A stretch of 64,000 nucleotides of DNA from CBDIHP01 sp965279195 (lineage in GTDB: Bacteria > Planctomycetota > Planctomycetia > Isosphaerales > Isosphaeraceae): positions 9,308 through 73,307 of the forward strand of contig CBDIHP010000022.1 of assembly GCA_965279195.1 (NCBI GenBank). Reading direction: 5' to 3'. The notes beneath the pieces are model-generated. The model saw only the letters and a list, made by a program, of their open reading frames with translations, did no database searches and was not told where the DNA came from. The translations under genes and the position numbers were made by a program. Position 1 is the first letter of the stretch, and every line of letters begins with the position of its first letter. Below are positions 1 to 9,193 of the stretch, in pieces.

Positions 1-2
1 GG

Positions 3-407
3 ATCCCTCCGGGCTCCTGCCCGAGGCTGGTCGTCTCGGGGGCGAAGCCGCTGTGGGACGCGGTCGAGGCGGGACGTTTCCTGCCCGAGCTGTACGCTCG
101 CATCGGGCAGATCCAGGTGCACCTGCCGCCCCTCCGGAGCCGCCCGGGTCGCATCGAGGAACTGGCGAACGCCTTCCTGGCGGAACTGACACAGGGCAGG
201 GCGGACGCACCGGTCGGGATCAGCGAGGAAGCGGTCGACGCACTAGAGGTCTTCCCCTGGCCGGGGAATCTCCGACAGCTCCGCAACGCGGTCGAGCATG
301 CGTTGATCTTCGCCGACGCCGGGGAGATCCGGCTTCGTGACCTGCCGGCGGGGATCGCCCGGCTCGCCGGGGCTCCCCGCCGATTCCGAGAGGCCTCGCA
401 GAACTGA
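3..407 (+). CDS. sigma-54-dependent transcriptional activator, C-terminal part (5' end outside window)
   Basis: The frame is open from the window edge, so the N-terminus and the Walker motifs are missing. What remains matches the end of a sigma-54 AAA+ interaction domain: a GRFLPELYARIGQ stretch (the usual F-R-x-D-L-Y-Y-R-L region), then LPPLRSRPGRIEEL, then WPGNLRQLRNAVEHAL, the sensor II region that contacts nucleotide. Such proteins remodel sigma-54 RNA polymerase at -24/-12 promoters. The protein stops about 20 residues after the AAA+ part and no Fis-type helix-turn-helix is visible, so it either lacks a DNA-binding domain or is truncated. A full-length relative lies at 54628-55782. Confidence in the family is high; its targets are unknown. 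Confidence 0.85.
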   Translation: MPPGSCPRLVVSGAKPLWDAVEAGRFLPELYARIGQIQVHLPPLRSRPGRIEELANAFLAELTQGRADAPVGISEEAVDALEVFPWPGNLRQLRNAVEHALIFADAGEIRLRDLPAGIARLAGAPRRFREASQN

Positions 408-443
408 TCCACGAAACATCTCAACGAGAGCGGGCGCAGACAC

Positions 444-770
444 ATGATTCTCGACCTGGATCGGCAGTATCGCGAATCGAGCCGGACGGCGGGTCCGGAG
501 CGGAACCGGAGATGGAAGCGGGAATTCGGCCTGGCCTGCGTCGCCACGGTCGGCGGATTCGCCTCGCTCCGGGCTCTGGCACCGGGCGTCTCCGGGGCCC
601 TGGATGTCGTCCGGGATGCGACCGGAGACGTGTGCCTGTTCGCCGCACGCATCTTCGCCGAGCTCACCGAAGCGGATGCGGTCGCGATCTGGGGGCTGAT
701 CCTGGGCCTCCTGCTGGTCCTCGCCACGGTGCACGCCGCGGAGCGGCAGCTCGACCGCAGCAGCGAGTGA
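444..770 (+). CDS. small membrane protein of unknown function
   Basis: This is a 108-residue reading frame with strong GC3 bias, 36 bases downstream of the sigma-54 activator and probably co-transcribed with it. The N-terminal 30 residues are charged. A weak hydrophobic stretch lies around residues 31-48 and a clear transmembrane helix around 83-98 (WGLILGLLLVLATVH), followed by a short charged tail. It would sit in the inner membrane with both ends short and soluble. No family is recognised. The ATG is preceded only by a distant GAGAG, so the start is a guess. Confidence 0.6.
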   Translation: MILDLDRQYRESSRTAGPERNRRWKREFGLACVATVGGFASLRALAPGVSGALDVVRDATGDVCLFAARIFAELTEADAVAIWGLILGLLLVLATVHAAERQLDRSSE

Positions 771-801
771 GCGATGGGCATGGTACGACCGAACTCCCGT
801 G

Positions 802-3800
802 TCAGGGGGCCTTCGTCACGGCGGTCGTCTCGCGGGCGGACTCGAGCAGCCGCTGGAAACGGGGGTCGTCGCGGATCGGGGTCAGGTCGTCGTCGTGGGC
901 GATTTCGCGATGGCCGAATCCGTTGCGAAGGGCCTGGGAGAGCAGGCGGAGGGCCGGGTCGCGATCTTCCCGGTGCGTCGTCGACGTCAGTGCATAAGCG
1001 CATCCGACCTGATAAAGGATGTGGGGCGAGTGGCTGAGCGCGAGGGCCTTCTCGGCCGCCTCGATGGCCTGGTCGCGGCGGCGGAGGACGGCGAGCATCC
1101 TGGCGCGTCCGCTGTGGAGGTCGGCGAGGTCGGGGAAGAGGGTCGTTGCCGAGGTGAGGGCGTCGAGGGCGTCCTCGTCGCGGCCGGGGAGCGAGGAGAG
1201 GATGGCGGCCTTGTTCTGGAGGGCGGCGAGCGAACGAGGGTTGAGCCGGAGGGCCGCGTCGAAGTCGCCCAGGGCCGCGTTCGGGTCGGAGGACATCCTC
1301 GAAAGCCCCCGGGCGATCCAGGCGTCCTCGCTCCCGGGCGTGTGGCGGAGGCCTTCGTTGCGATCCGTCGCGGCCTGCTGAGCATTCCCCGAGTCGTTGT
1401 GGATGAGGGATCGAATCGCGTAGGCGTAGGCCCCGGGGGCACCGAGGTCGATGGACCTGGTGACGTCCTTGAGGGCCGACTCGAAACGCTTGCGCCCCCG
1501 ATCGACGAGCCCGCGGTTCAGGTACGGGAGGGCCTGATAGGGCCGTAGGGCGATGGCGCGGGTGAGGTCGTCGTGGGCGCCGGCGAGGTCGCCGCGTCGG
1601 GCTCGGGCGAGGCCGCGGTTGGACCAGGGCTCTTCGAAGCCCGGGTCCAGCGAGAGGCAGGCGGTGTACGCGGCTTCGGCCGAGATCGGATCCTGGAGGC
1701 GTTCATATGCGATGGCCAGCAAGTACCAGGCCCAGAAGGCCTTGGGGTCGTCCTGGGTGATCGGACGGAGCAGTTCGGCGACCTTAGCGGGCTCGCCGCG
1801 CGTGATGGCGAGGCGGGCCATGAGCAGGCGGTCGCGATGCGATTGGATCGGAGTGGCGTCCGCGATCGACGCGGCCGTGTTCGCCTCGGCGTCGCGGCCG
1901 AGGCTCCGAAGTAGGTCGGCCCTCTGGAGCAGGAGGGAGCGCGGCACATCGGCGGGGTCGTAACAGGTGGACGCCGATCGGTTCAGGTCGAGGGCCTCGC
2001 GGAGGGCGGGCTCATCGGCCGAGGGCGACGCGGCGGAGAATGCCAATGCATTCGCCAGCGATTCGAGCGACTCGCCGACCTGCTCGCGGAGGAGTTGCCG
2101 GGAAGGTGAGGCGAGGCGAGCGACACGCGATGAACTCCGCCAGTCGGGGTCGTCGAGGATGCGATAGCGTTCGAGGGCGAGTCTAGTCTCCCGGACGGCG
2201 CCGGCGCGATGGACGGGGTCGGCGGTGGTGAGCTTCAGGCTGGCCTGGCGGAGGTCGCGACGGAAGGCTTCGAAGGCGTCGCGAGCCTCGATGTCGGCCA
2301 GCCGCTCGGCGCGGATCCAGATGCCGGCGCCGAGCAGAGTGACGAGCGCAGCGGACGCGATCGCGAGGGTGCCCAGCGATCGGATGCTAGGATGCCGGCG
2401 CACCCACTTCTGCACGCGTTCGGGAATGTTTCGGTCCCTGGCGTGCTTCAGGGGGAGGTTGGCGAGCTGGCGTTCGAGGTCGTCGAGGAGCTCTCCGGCG
2501 GACTGGTATCGACGGGCCGGGATGGGTTCGAGGCAGCGTCGGAGGATCGATGCGGTGGCGGGCCGGATGCTGCGGTCGAGTCGGCGGGGGTCGGGCGGGC
2601 CGGCCTTGCGGTCGTCGAGCATGAGGGCCACGGCCGGGGCGTCGTGACCGGGGCTTCGAGGGTAGGGCGACTGCCCGGTGAGAAGCTCGAAGAGGATCAC
2701 GCCGAGCGCGAAGACGTCGGACCTGGCGTCGATCCTGCGTCCGGACCCGAGCAGGGCTTCGAGCTGTTCGGGCGACATATAAGGGAGCGTCCCGCCCATC
2801 CGGGAGGCCGACTGGGGCGCCAGCTCGCGGTCCTCGGCCAGGTTGAAGTCGAGGAGCATCGGCTGGCCGTCGTCGGTCAGCAGGATGTTCGCCGGCTTGA
2901 TGTCGCGGTGCAGGATGCCCCGGCGGTGGGCGTGCTCCAGGCCCTCGGCCAGCCTGGCGAACAGCCAGAGGATCGCCTCGTCGAACGGCCGATTCTCGAG
3001 CTGGATCCTCGCCTCGATCACCGGCTGGGGCAGGGGAGCGGGCCCGGATGACAAGGGAGAATCGGGCACAGTCGACGCGATGGCGGAGTTCCACATCGTC
3101 GCCGACGGGGCGTTCGCGGCCAGTTCGAAGAGCGAGCGGCCGGTGGCGGGCAGGCTGGGGGACTGCGCCCGGCGCTCCTGGATGTCCTTGAACGTGAGCG
3201 AGCCGAAGTAGGGCATGCAGACCGCGATCAGCGGCGGGGCCCGGTGGACCGAGTAGATCGGGACGATGTTCGTGTGCTGGAGCCGGGCGAGCGTGCGTGC
3301 CTCGTCCGATTCGTCGACCGCCACCTTGAGCGCGACCGGCCGGTCGGCCAGGTCGCCCTGCGCCGCGAGGAAGACCCGGCCGAATGTGCCGCGCCCGAGT
3401 TCCTCCATGAGCCGGAACCCTTCGAAGGTCTGACCCACCTCGGGCAAGCTCGCCTGGCCCGAGGGAGGGACGACCGCGCGCCCGTGTGCAGGCGAGGGGT
3501 CGCGAGGGAGACCGGTGGGATTTGGACATCGGTCGATGCTCTGATTTGTTCCGATTCGTTCGCCCGGACGAGAGTAGTCCGTCCGCGGTCGCGAGCCGGC
3601 GGACAGGCTGGTCGACCGCTCGGCCGACCGTCGCAACTCCGACTCGATCTCGGCGACGAGGCCGGGGGCGTCCCACAACTCGGGGAGATCGTCGATGTAT
3701 TTTCGCAACACGTCGCTGACACCGCGCGTGCCGTCCAGCTCGATCTCGACGAGGATTAATTCCCTCAAGACCGCCGGAAATACCGGATCGGACGGGCCCG

Positions 3801-3909
3801 GCAGGAACGAACGAATGTGAACTAACGCGTGCTTTTCCTTTTCGATCTCAAAGGCTCTCACGTACCGATCTATTTTATCGAGGTCCGACATATCGAAGAC
3901 CTGGGTCAT
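802..3909 (-). CDS. membrane-anchored serine/threonine protein kinase with TPR tail
   Basis: Residues ~165-480 form an Hanks-type kinase: glycine-rich loop GRGTFGRVFLA, ATP lysine in VALKV, catalytic HRDIKPANILL near 334, and APE-like MSPEQ in the activation segment. The metal-binding DFG is DFN (near 355). The first ~100 residues are the acidic helical region often seen ahead of planctomycete kinases (FPAVLRELILVEIELD). One transmembrane helix (~511-531) follows, then at least six TPR units (e.g. WYLLAIAYERLQDPISAEAAY), probably extracytoplasmic or periplasmic protein-binding. The start was placed at the ATG before TQVFDMSDLDK, because this is where residue composition becomes protein-like; the frame runs open 63 codons further upstream. 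A large insertion of about 60 residues lies between beta-5 and the catalytic loop. Confidence 0.9.
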   Translation of the reverse strand: MTQVFDMSDLDKIDRYVRAFEIEKEKHALVHIRSFLPGPSDPVFPAVLRELILVEIELDGTRGVSDVLRKYIDDLPELWDAPGLVAEIESELRRSAERSTSLSAGSRPRTDYSRPGERIGTNQSIDRCPNPTGLPRDPSPAHGRAVVPPSGQASLPEVGQTFEGFRLMEELGRGTFGRVFLAAQGDLADRPVALKVAVDESDEARTLARLQHTNIVPIYSVHRAPPLIAVCMPYFGSLTFKDIQERRAQSPSLPATGRSLFELAANAPSATMWNSAIASTVPDSPLSSGPAPLPQPVIEARIQLENRPFDEAILWLFARLAEGLEHAHRRGILHRDIKPANILLTDDGQPMLLDFNLAEDRELAPQSASRMGGTLPYMSPEQLEALLGSGRRIDARSDVFALGVILFELLTGQSPYPRSPGHDAPAVALMLDDRKAGPPDPRRLDRSIRPATASILRRCLEPIPARRYQSAGELLDDLERQLANLPLKHARDRNIPERVQKWVRRHPSIRSLGTLAIASAALVTLLGAGIWIRAERLADIEARDAFEAFRRDLRQASLKLTTADPVHRAGAVRETRLALERYRILDDPDWRSSSRVARLASPSRQLLREQVGESLESLANALAFSAASPSADEPALREALDLNRSASTCYDPADVPRSLLLQRADLLRSLGRDAEANTAASIADATPIQSHRDRLLMARLAITRGEPAKVAELLRPITQDDPKAFWAWYLLAIAYERLQDPISAEAAYTACLSLDPGFEEPWSNRGLARARRGDLAGAHDDLTRAIALRPYQALPYLNRGLVDRGRKRFESALKDVTRSIDLGAPGAYAYAIRSLIHNDSGNAQQAATDRNEGLRHTPGSEDAWIARGLSRMSSDPNAALGDFDAALRLNPRSLAALQNKAAILSSLPGRDEDALDALTSATTLFPDLADLHSGRARMLAVLRRRDQAIEAAEKALALSHSPHILYQVGCAYALTSTTHREDRDPALRLLSQALRNGFGHREIAHDDDLTPIRDDPRFQRLLESARETTAVTKAP

Positions 3910-4332
3910 GCTGACGTTCCGCAAGGTTTCTCGGCTGAGCGGTATCTGGCCCCTATTGTGGTGCCCCCGGCGCGGCGACGTGTGACGCGGGAGGGCGCGA
4001 TTTGGGGCCCGGTCGGGGCAGCGTCTTGCCCGTGTTGAGATCGAAGGACACACCCGCGTGTAAATCCACCCATGCCTGTGTCCATCTGCGTCGATCACTC
4101 GTTGACAAGGCGGAATCGGAGGCGATCATGGATGACGACAGCTCGTTGTCGGATCTGGGAACGCCTCGGGTGTCTCGATTCGGCGGAGGATGTCGTGGCG
4201 AGCCGGTGGCCTTCGTCGTGCGAGGCGAGCCGGTCTCGTTCGCTTTCGTGCGGTTTCCCTGCGGTCTTTCCCGATCCTGGGGGACCGCGCGCCCCGAGCC
4301 GGCCCTTCACGCTCACCCATCGAGGATCCCCC

Positions 4333-6330
4333 ATGAGCCAGGCCGTCCGCCCCCGCCGGGCCCCCCTGCGCATCGAGTCCCTGGAATCGCGCCTCCTCCT
4401 TGCGGCGGAGATCGGCACGGTCTGGCCCGCGCCCCAGCAGCTCACCCTCAGTTTCGTGCCCGACGGCACGATCCAGGGAAACCAGGCGTCCTCGCTGTTC
4501 CGCGAGATGCGCGCCTCGACCGGGCTGCCGGACGAGGGGTGGCAATCGATCATCCTTAAGGCCGTGCAGACCTGGGCGTCGCGGTCGAATCTCAACGTCT
4601 CCGTCGTGCCCGACTCGGGGCTGCCCGTCGGCAGCACCGGGGCGCCCCAGGGGGATTCGCGATTCGGCGATATCCGGATCAGCTCGATTTCGATGAGCAG
4701 CTCGGTCCTCGCCGTGGCCTCCGGCTATGACCCGACGGCGGGCACGCGTGCTGGAGACATCACATTTAATTCCGCCGTGGATTTCCGGGTCGGGGGAGGG
4801 GCGGGTTACGACCTCTTCACCGTCGCGCTCCACGAGGCGGGCCACGTCTTCGGGCTCGACGATTGCGACGATCCTACGTCGGCCCTGGACGAATCCTACG
4901 TCGGCCCCCGCGCGTCGCTCGCCGACGTCGACGTGGCGGGCCTGAGGTCGATCTACGGGGTAAGATCGCCCGACCGCTTCGAAGGCCCCTCGGGGAACGA
5001 CTCGATCGCCACGGCCGCCGCGATGACGCCGGCGAACGCCACGGGGAGCAACGCGTCGGACCCGGCCGTGACGATCCGGGGCGACGTCAGTTCCCCGACG
5101 GACAAGGATGTGTACACGTTCCGCGTCAAGGCGAACCCAGGGCCGGTGAGCATCCAGGTGCGGACGACGCGGAAGAGTTCGCTCATGGGTCGCCTGGTCG
5201 TGACGAATTCGAGGGGCGTCGTGCTCGGGTCCGACGCGGCGGCCTCGCCGACCCGCGGCGACCTGACCGTGCGGCTCCCGGGGCTGAACCCGCTGGAGAC
5301 GTACTACGTCCGGGTCGAGGCGGCGGATGCGGGCGTCTTCGGCGTGGGCAGTTACCTGGCGCGTGTCACCCCGGATACGGCGTACCTCTTCGGCACCCTC
5401 GACTGGACCACCGACACCGTCTCGAACGGCCTGATCAACCTCGACCTCGGCACCGACGACACGCCCGCGACAGCGAATTTCCTGTCGCCGACGATCCAGT
5501 CGGACCTCGGCGTGTCGTATTACGGCCGGGCCAGCCTGAACGCGCTTTCCACCGTGGATGTGTACGCGTTCGACGCCCCGTCGAGACTGGCCGGCGATGG
5601 CGAGTTGGTGCTCTCGGCGCTGGTCTGGGGCCGTGACCTGGTGGCACTCGACCCCCGCGTGACGATCCTCGATCCCGCCGGCCAGGCCGTCGCGGGGCGG
5701 GTGCTCTCGCATGAGGGCAACGCCTATGCCATCCAACTCTCCGGGCTGACGCCCGGGGCGAGGTACTACGCGAGGGTGAACACGTATCCGTCGCAGGCGG
5801 GGCTGACGACCGTCCTGAACAACGTGTTGGGGAACTACGTGTTTGCGTTCCAGTTCCACCGCAAGGCCACTCCGCTGGATGGTCTCCAGGCGGGCACAAT
5901 CGACCCGTCTTCGTCGTCAGACACGTATACGTCGTCGCAAGGCTTGCTCGTGTCCGCGAATGTCGACCAAGCGTTTCACATGGTTCTCTCGGCGAGCAAC
6001 GCGACGGGGCTGGCTGACTCCTCGATCAGGGCGGACATGGTCGACGGTTGCGGCCGAGTTCTGCAGACGCTCCGTGTAGGGGCGAACGGGGAACAGAGCC
6101 TCACATTCTTCATGGCGAGGGGACGGTACACGATACGATACACGCTGGAGTCACGGACCTGGGGCACACCTTCCCCGCTGAGCTTCCGGCTCGACGGGCG
6201 GAGCCTTTCGGATCCGAATCGCCCCTATGCCTCAGATCCCTCGCTCTACGCCGGCTCGAGCACCGGTTCGTCGACGACCTCGTCCGATACCAGCACGCCT
6301 TACACCACGACCGCGATCGCCTATGCTTGA
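4333..6330 (+). CDS. secreted matrixin-like zinc metalloprotease with planctomycete LExR motif
   Basis: The 665-residue protein starts with a basic stretch and the motif IESLESRLLLAAE, a feature of planctomycete exported proteins. The protease domain carries HEAGHVFGLDD at residue ~167, matching HExxHxxGxx with Asp instead of His as the third presumed zinc ligand. The Met-turn helix is not obvious. Residues ~215-600 hold two or three beta-sandwich repeats of PPC type (DKDVYTFRVKA; STVDVYAFDAPS) common in secreted peptidases. The C-terminus is Ser/Thr-rich. It is divergent from the upstream kinase and 424 bases separate the starts. The ATG has AGGA about 7 bases upstream; an open frame continues upstream but looks non-coding. 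Confidence 0.85.
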   Translation: MSQAVRPRRAPLRIESLESRLLLAAEIGTVWPAPQQLTLSFVPDGTIQGNQASSLFREMRASTGLPDEGWQSIILKAVQTWASRSNLNVSVVPDSGLPVGSTGAPQGDSRFGDIRISSISMSSSVLAVASGYDPTAGTRAGDITFNSAVDFRVGGGAGYDLFTVALHEAGHVFGLDDCDDPTSALDESYVGPRASLADVDVAGLRSIYGVRSPDRFEGPSGNDSIATAAAMTPANATGSNASDPAVTIRGDVSSPTDKDVYTFRVKANPGPVSIQVRTTRKSSLMGRLVVTNSRGVVLGSDAAASPTRGDLTVRLPGLNPLETYYVRVEAADAGVFGVGSYLARVTPDTAYLFGTLDWTTDTVSNGLINLDLGTDDTPATANFLSPTIQSDLGVSYYGRASLNALSTVDVYAFDAPSRLAGDGELVLSALVWGRDLVALDPRVTILDPAGQAVAGRVLSHEGNAYAIQLSGLTPGARYYARVNTYPSQAGLTTVLNNVLGNYVFAFQFHRKATPLDGLQAGTIDPSSSSDTYTSSQGLLVSANVDQAFHMVLSASNATGLADSSIRADMVDGCGRVLQTLRVGANGEQSLTFFMARGRYTIRYTLESRTWGTPSPLSFRLDGRSLSDPNRPYASDPSLYAGSSTGSSTTSSDTSTPYTTTAIAYA

Positions 6331-6399
6331 CCGTCTTGTCTTGACCAGGCTCCGAGCGATTATCCGACTTACTGATAGGCGCGCAAAGAAAATGAGGCT

Positions 6400-6473
6400 C
6401 CTCGGCCATAGGCCGAGGTGTCAGGAAGGCCCCCCGGGGGGGCCGTCTACGTCAGGAAGCCCCCGTTGGGGGC
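6400..6473. repeat. three consecutive perfect hairpins with repeated GTCAGGAAG
   Basis: Three strong stem-loops follow one another: CCTCGGCC-ATA-GGCCGAGG, then GGCCCCCC-GGGGGGGCC, then GCCCCC-GTT-GGGGGC. The second and third are each preceded by GTCAGGAAG (6420-6428 and 6451-6459). The pattern resembles the 3' end of IS200/IS605-type tnpB loci and their guide RNA, but no tnpB is present. It may also terminate the protease gene that ends 70 bases upstream. Confidence 0.6.
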
Positions 6474-6643
6474 GTGGATAGCACCGGACGCGCTGTGTCC
6501 ATCTGCAACCACGCCGTCGCCAGTCGCCAGGCCAACAAGCCTCTGGGATGCCGAGCGTTCACCGACATTGCACGGCAGAAAGCACGCCGGATCGCTCGAA
6601 GCTCTTCGGGTCTCACGGCCAAAGGCGGTGGGTTTAGAACGTA

Positions 6644-7178
6644 CTAAACTTTTTCCAGCCCCAGCCCGGCTGCCTCGAAGAACGAGCGGATCAGGCCCCT
6701 TCGCTTCCTGAGGCGGCCGATGGCGAGGTGGAATTCCAGATGCAACTCCTCCAGGTCGGGGAAGGCTGCGTTCCTCAGCTCGACACGCTTGAGGTGCTGC
6801 CACGCCCCGGCGTCCCAGGGGTGGAGATCGACACCGAGGAGTCGGGCGGGCTGATCCGGGCCTAGGATCGCTCCATGAAGGTGGAGCCGGTCTCCGCGAC
6901 CGGATGCCGGCCCACTGACCCCGCTCGTGTGGCTCATGGCGAGCCTGTTCTATCGCTATCGACAAGGCCGATAGCGTCGCCTCGCCCAGCAACTCGGCGG
7001 TCGCGTCTGAGATTGTCGTGAAGTCCGCGTGAATTAGTATCCCGATGGTATGCGACGAAAGTAGGTCGAAGGCTCCTGCTGCCGCATAGACTTCTGCAAG
7101 CTTCTCGGGGTCGGGACATGAATTCAGATCAAGCCGACGCCGCCGGCGACGCCCGCGTTGCGGGGATCTTCCGCCAGG
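6644..7178 (-). pseudogene. decayed gene of unknown function, one frameshift
   Basis: Two adjoining frames on this strand both read like real protein. The upstream one gives DPEKLAEVYAAAGAFDLL, then SSHTIGILIHADFTTISDAT and AELLGEATLSALSIAIEQ. After about 6950 the coding feel moves to another frame, with RGDRLHLHGAILGPDQPARL and FPDLEELHLEFHLAIGRL to the stop. No intact start codon was found upstream; the frame closes near 7215. The simplest reading is one gene broken by a frameshift near 6940 and missing its start. I do not recognise the family. The 3' end overlaps nothing; the 5' end overlaps the start of the converse-strand gene by about 60 bases. Confidence 0.4.
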
Positions 7179-7537
7179 ACCTGGATTGAATCAATGAAGC
7201 CTATCTGGATGGGGTCCGGCGGGGATTCGTCGAACCGGCGGCGATCGTTTACGACCTCTCCGATGAGACGACCCTGAACATAGCGAGCCCGAAGCTCGAG
7301 CCGGGCCAAGTGGAGGTCGTCAAGGAGATGTGCAGCCGGATGCAGTTGATGCCGACGATGATCGAGGTGATCGACCGGGACCATTTCCTGTCCCACTTCC
7401 CGCACATGGCTTCCGACGTCAGCATGGACATCAGCTCACGGCCGAACGATTTCGTCGTGATCGTTCTCGTCGAGGGCAAGGTCTCGTTCAATCTGGGGCC
7501 GAAGCTCTCCCGTCGTCCTTGGTGGCGTTTCTGGTAG
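7118..7537 (+). pseudogene. hypothetical gene with an in-frame TGA at codon 24
   Basis: From an ATG at 7118 the frame reads MNSDQADAAGDARVAG...RQDLD, hits TGA at 7187-7189, and continues without a break as INEAYLDGVRRGFVEPAAIV to a stop at 7537, about 139 codons in all. Reading quality is the same on both sides of the stop, which suggests a single nonsense change (CGA to TGA would give Arg). The first usable start after the TGA is a GTG at 7310, so a shortened 75-residue product is possible. The protein ends KLSRRPWWRFW. The family is not recognised. Confidence 0.45.
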
Positions 7538-7602
7538 CCTCGCCGTCGTAGCAGGGCGTGGCGTCATGAAGCCTGCGGCGACGTCCCGATTGCAGGGGCA
7601 CC

Positions 7603-9092
7603 TCCGATAATGGGAAATATCGTCCGGAACCTGGGGTGTGACCTCGGAATGATGTGAATCGGCCCTCCGAGACCCGTCTTCACGCCGCCAGGACGAACCC
7701 CTCGCGGCCGATCCGCGCCCAGAATTGCTCCCAGCGGCCGGGCGTGTATGTCAGACACCGCACCGACAGCACCGCCGCCGCGCCTGAGTCCTTCCAGCGC
7801 ATCCCCGAGCCGCACAGACGCTGCTTCACCAGCACCTTGCACGCCGCCTCCGTCACGCCCGAGCCGATCGGAACCTTCTTCGCCGTCATGCCGCGTAGCC
7901 CATACGGCCCGCCTTCGACTGGTTCTTGAAGTACGTCAGCGCACGCTCCACGCCCTCCGGCAGCCGCGGACGGCCCAGGGCCTCGCCCCGACGCTCCAGG
8001 TCCGCGATCAGCAGCCGGTCCGCACCCTCCTCGTGTTTCAATCTGTGCATCCAGGACTCGACCCACGGGCGGATCTCCGCCGGTGTCTTCGCGGCGTTGA
8101 ACATCGCGTCGGCCGCCATCCAGGCATATTCACTCGCATGGTAGAAGTCGACGACCAATTCCTTGGTGACCGTCTCCAGGTACAGCCAGTTGTCCTTCGC
8201 CCCGTCGGCCAGGCCCACGAACCGGGCGCCCGGGAACGCCGCCTTGGCCCGGGCGACCTCGCCGTCGAGACGCTCGTAGAAGGTCAGCTTGCCGTGCTCC
8301 GGCGTGGCGGCGGTGTAGACCGTGTGCAGCCGCTCGCCGTCGGCGTCGTAGAACCCCAGCGTGCCGACCATCGCCTCGCGCCAGGTGTCCTTGCCCATGA
8401 GCATGCAGGTGCCGTCCAGGCCGACGGTCACGGTGGCCACCGGCCTGTCCGGGGCGGGCAGCTCGTACTCGGCGTCCTCCTCGCGGGCCGGCGCCACGGC
8501 GGCGACCGCCTCGGCGACGTTCTGGACGAACGAGCGGGCGACGTCGCGGCCGTGGTTGGACAGGAGGTCGTGGGTGACGCGGGCCGACCCGAACTCGGCG
8601 TACTTGTGGGCGATGATCCTGGCGAACCGCGGGGTGGAGCTGACCACGATCCGGGCGGCCTCGTCGAGCGGGCAATAGGTCTTGCCGCCGCGCGAGGGCT
8701 GATACACATGCCTGGGGACGCTGGCGACGCCGTAGGGGGTCTGGTAGTCCTTGGCGTGGCGGCCCTTGGACGTGAACTTGACGCCGTCGATGGCCATGGG
8801 CTTGCCGTCGGCGTCGAACCGCGAGAGGGCCTCGGCGGTGGCCGCCACGCCGGCACGGTTGAGTCCGTCGAGGATGGCCTCCCCGGCCTCGAGCATCGAC
8901 TCGTGGTAGGGGATCTCGATCTGGACGGTGAATCCGAAGTCGATGCGTCGGACGATGGCCGCGGACATTGGGACAAGCACCGGAGCGTTACCAGGCCTGC
9001 CAAGCCGCCAGGCAGATAACCGTTAGGATCCTCAAGTCCCACATGATTCCGCGGTCGCCGGATGGTCTTGCCACCTAACCTCCATTATCGGA
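7603..9092. mobile_element. ISKra4-type insertion sequence with 11-bp terminal inverted repeats
   Basis: The sequence TCCGATAATGG at 7603-7613 is repeated inverted (CCATTATCGGA) at 9082-9092, flanking a ~1.5-kb segment that holds a single minus-strand transposase reading frame. No target-site duplication is evident in the flanks. The right end lies about 100 bases from the antitoxin-like gene, in the place where a toxin gene would be expected, so the insertion may have removed it. Confidence 0.65.
7680..8968 (-). pseudogene. ISKra4 family transposase, frameshifted near its C-terminus
   Basis: The main frame (start ATG-TCC, M-S-A-A-I-V-R-R) gives about 360 residues with ISKra4 hallmarks: DGVKFTSKGRHAKDYQT, PRHVYQPSRGGKTYCPLDE, VGLDGTCMLMGKD with the catalytic Asp, FVGLADGAKDNW with a second Asp, and DFYHASEY. 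It stops at 7886, just where the typical GRMAYG region begins. The rest of the family's C-terminus (MTAKKVPIGSGVTEAACK, QRLCGSGMRW) continues in another frame to 7680. A one-base change near 7890-7900 separates them. Because that site is not a slippery heptamer that I can see, I call it a pseudogene rather than programmed frameshifting. An alternative ATG lies four codons upstream. Confidence 0.8.
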
Positions 9093-9193
9093 CGTCATCC
9101 CGTGGTGTTTTCAGGGCACCATCCGAGGTCATCACGCACTCCATCGGAGGTGATCGCGACCGAGACCGGCTGCGTCCCGAAGGCCCCCGGATC

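Noticed and set aside
1..6. GGATCC at the first base as a cloning site
   Set aside because: A single restriction site at the edge is not evidence of a construct; the frame of the first gene continues through it.
4126..5859. A long minus-strand frame over the first protease gene
   Set aside because: Arg/Gly/Val-rich antisense shadow. The plus strand encodes HExxH and the PPC-like repeats.
6400..6473. CRISPR-like array
   Set aside because: Only two short repeats of nine bases with hairpins between, no constant spacer length and no cas genes. No CRISPR array was seen anywhere in the window.
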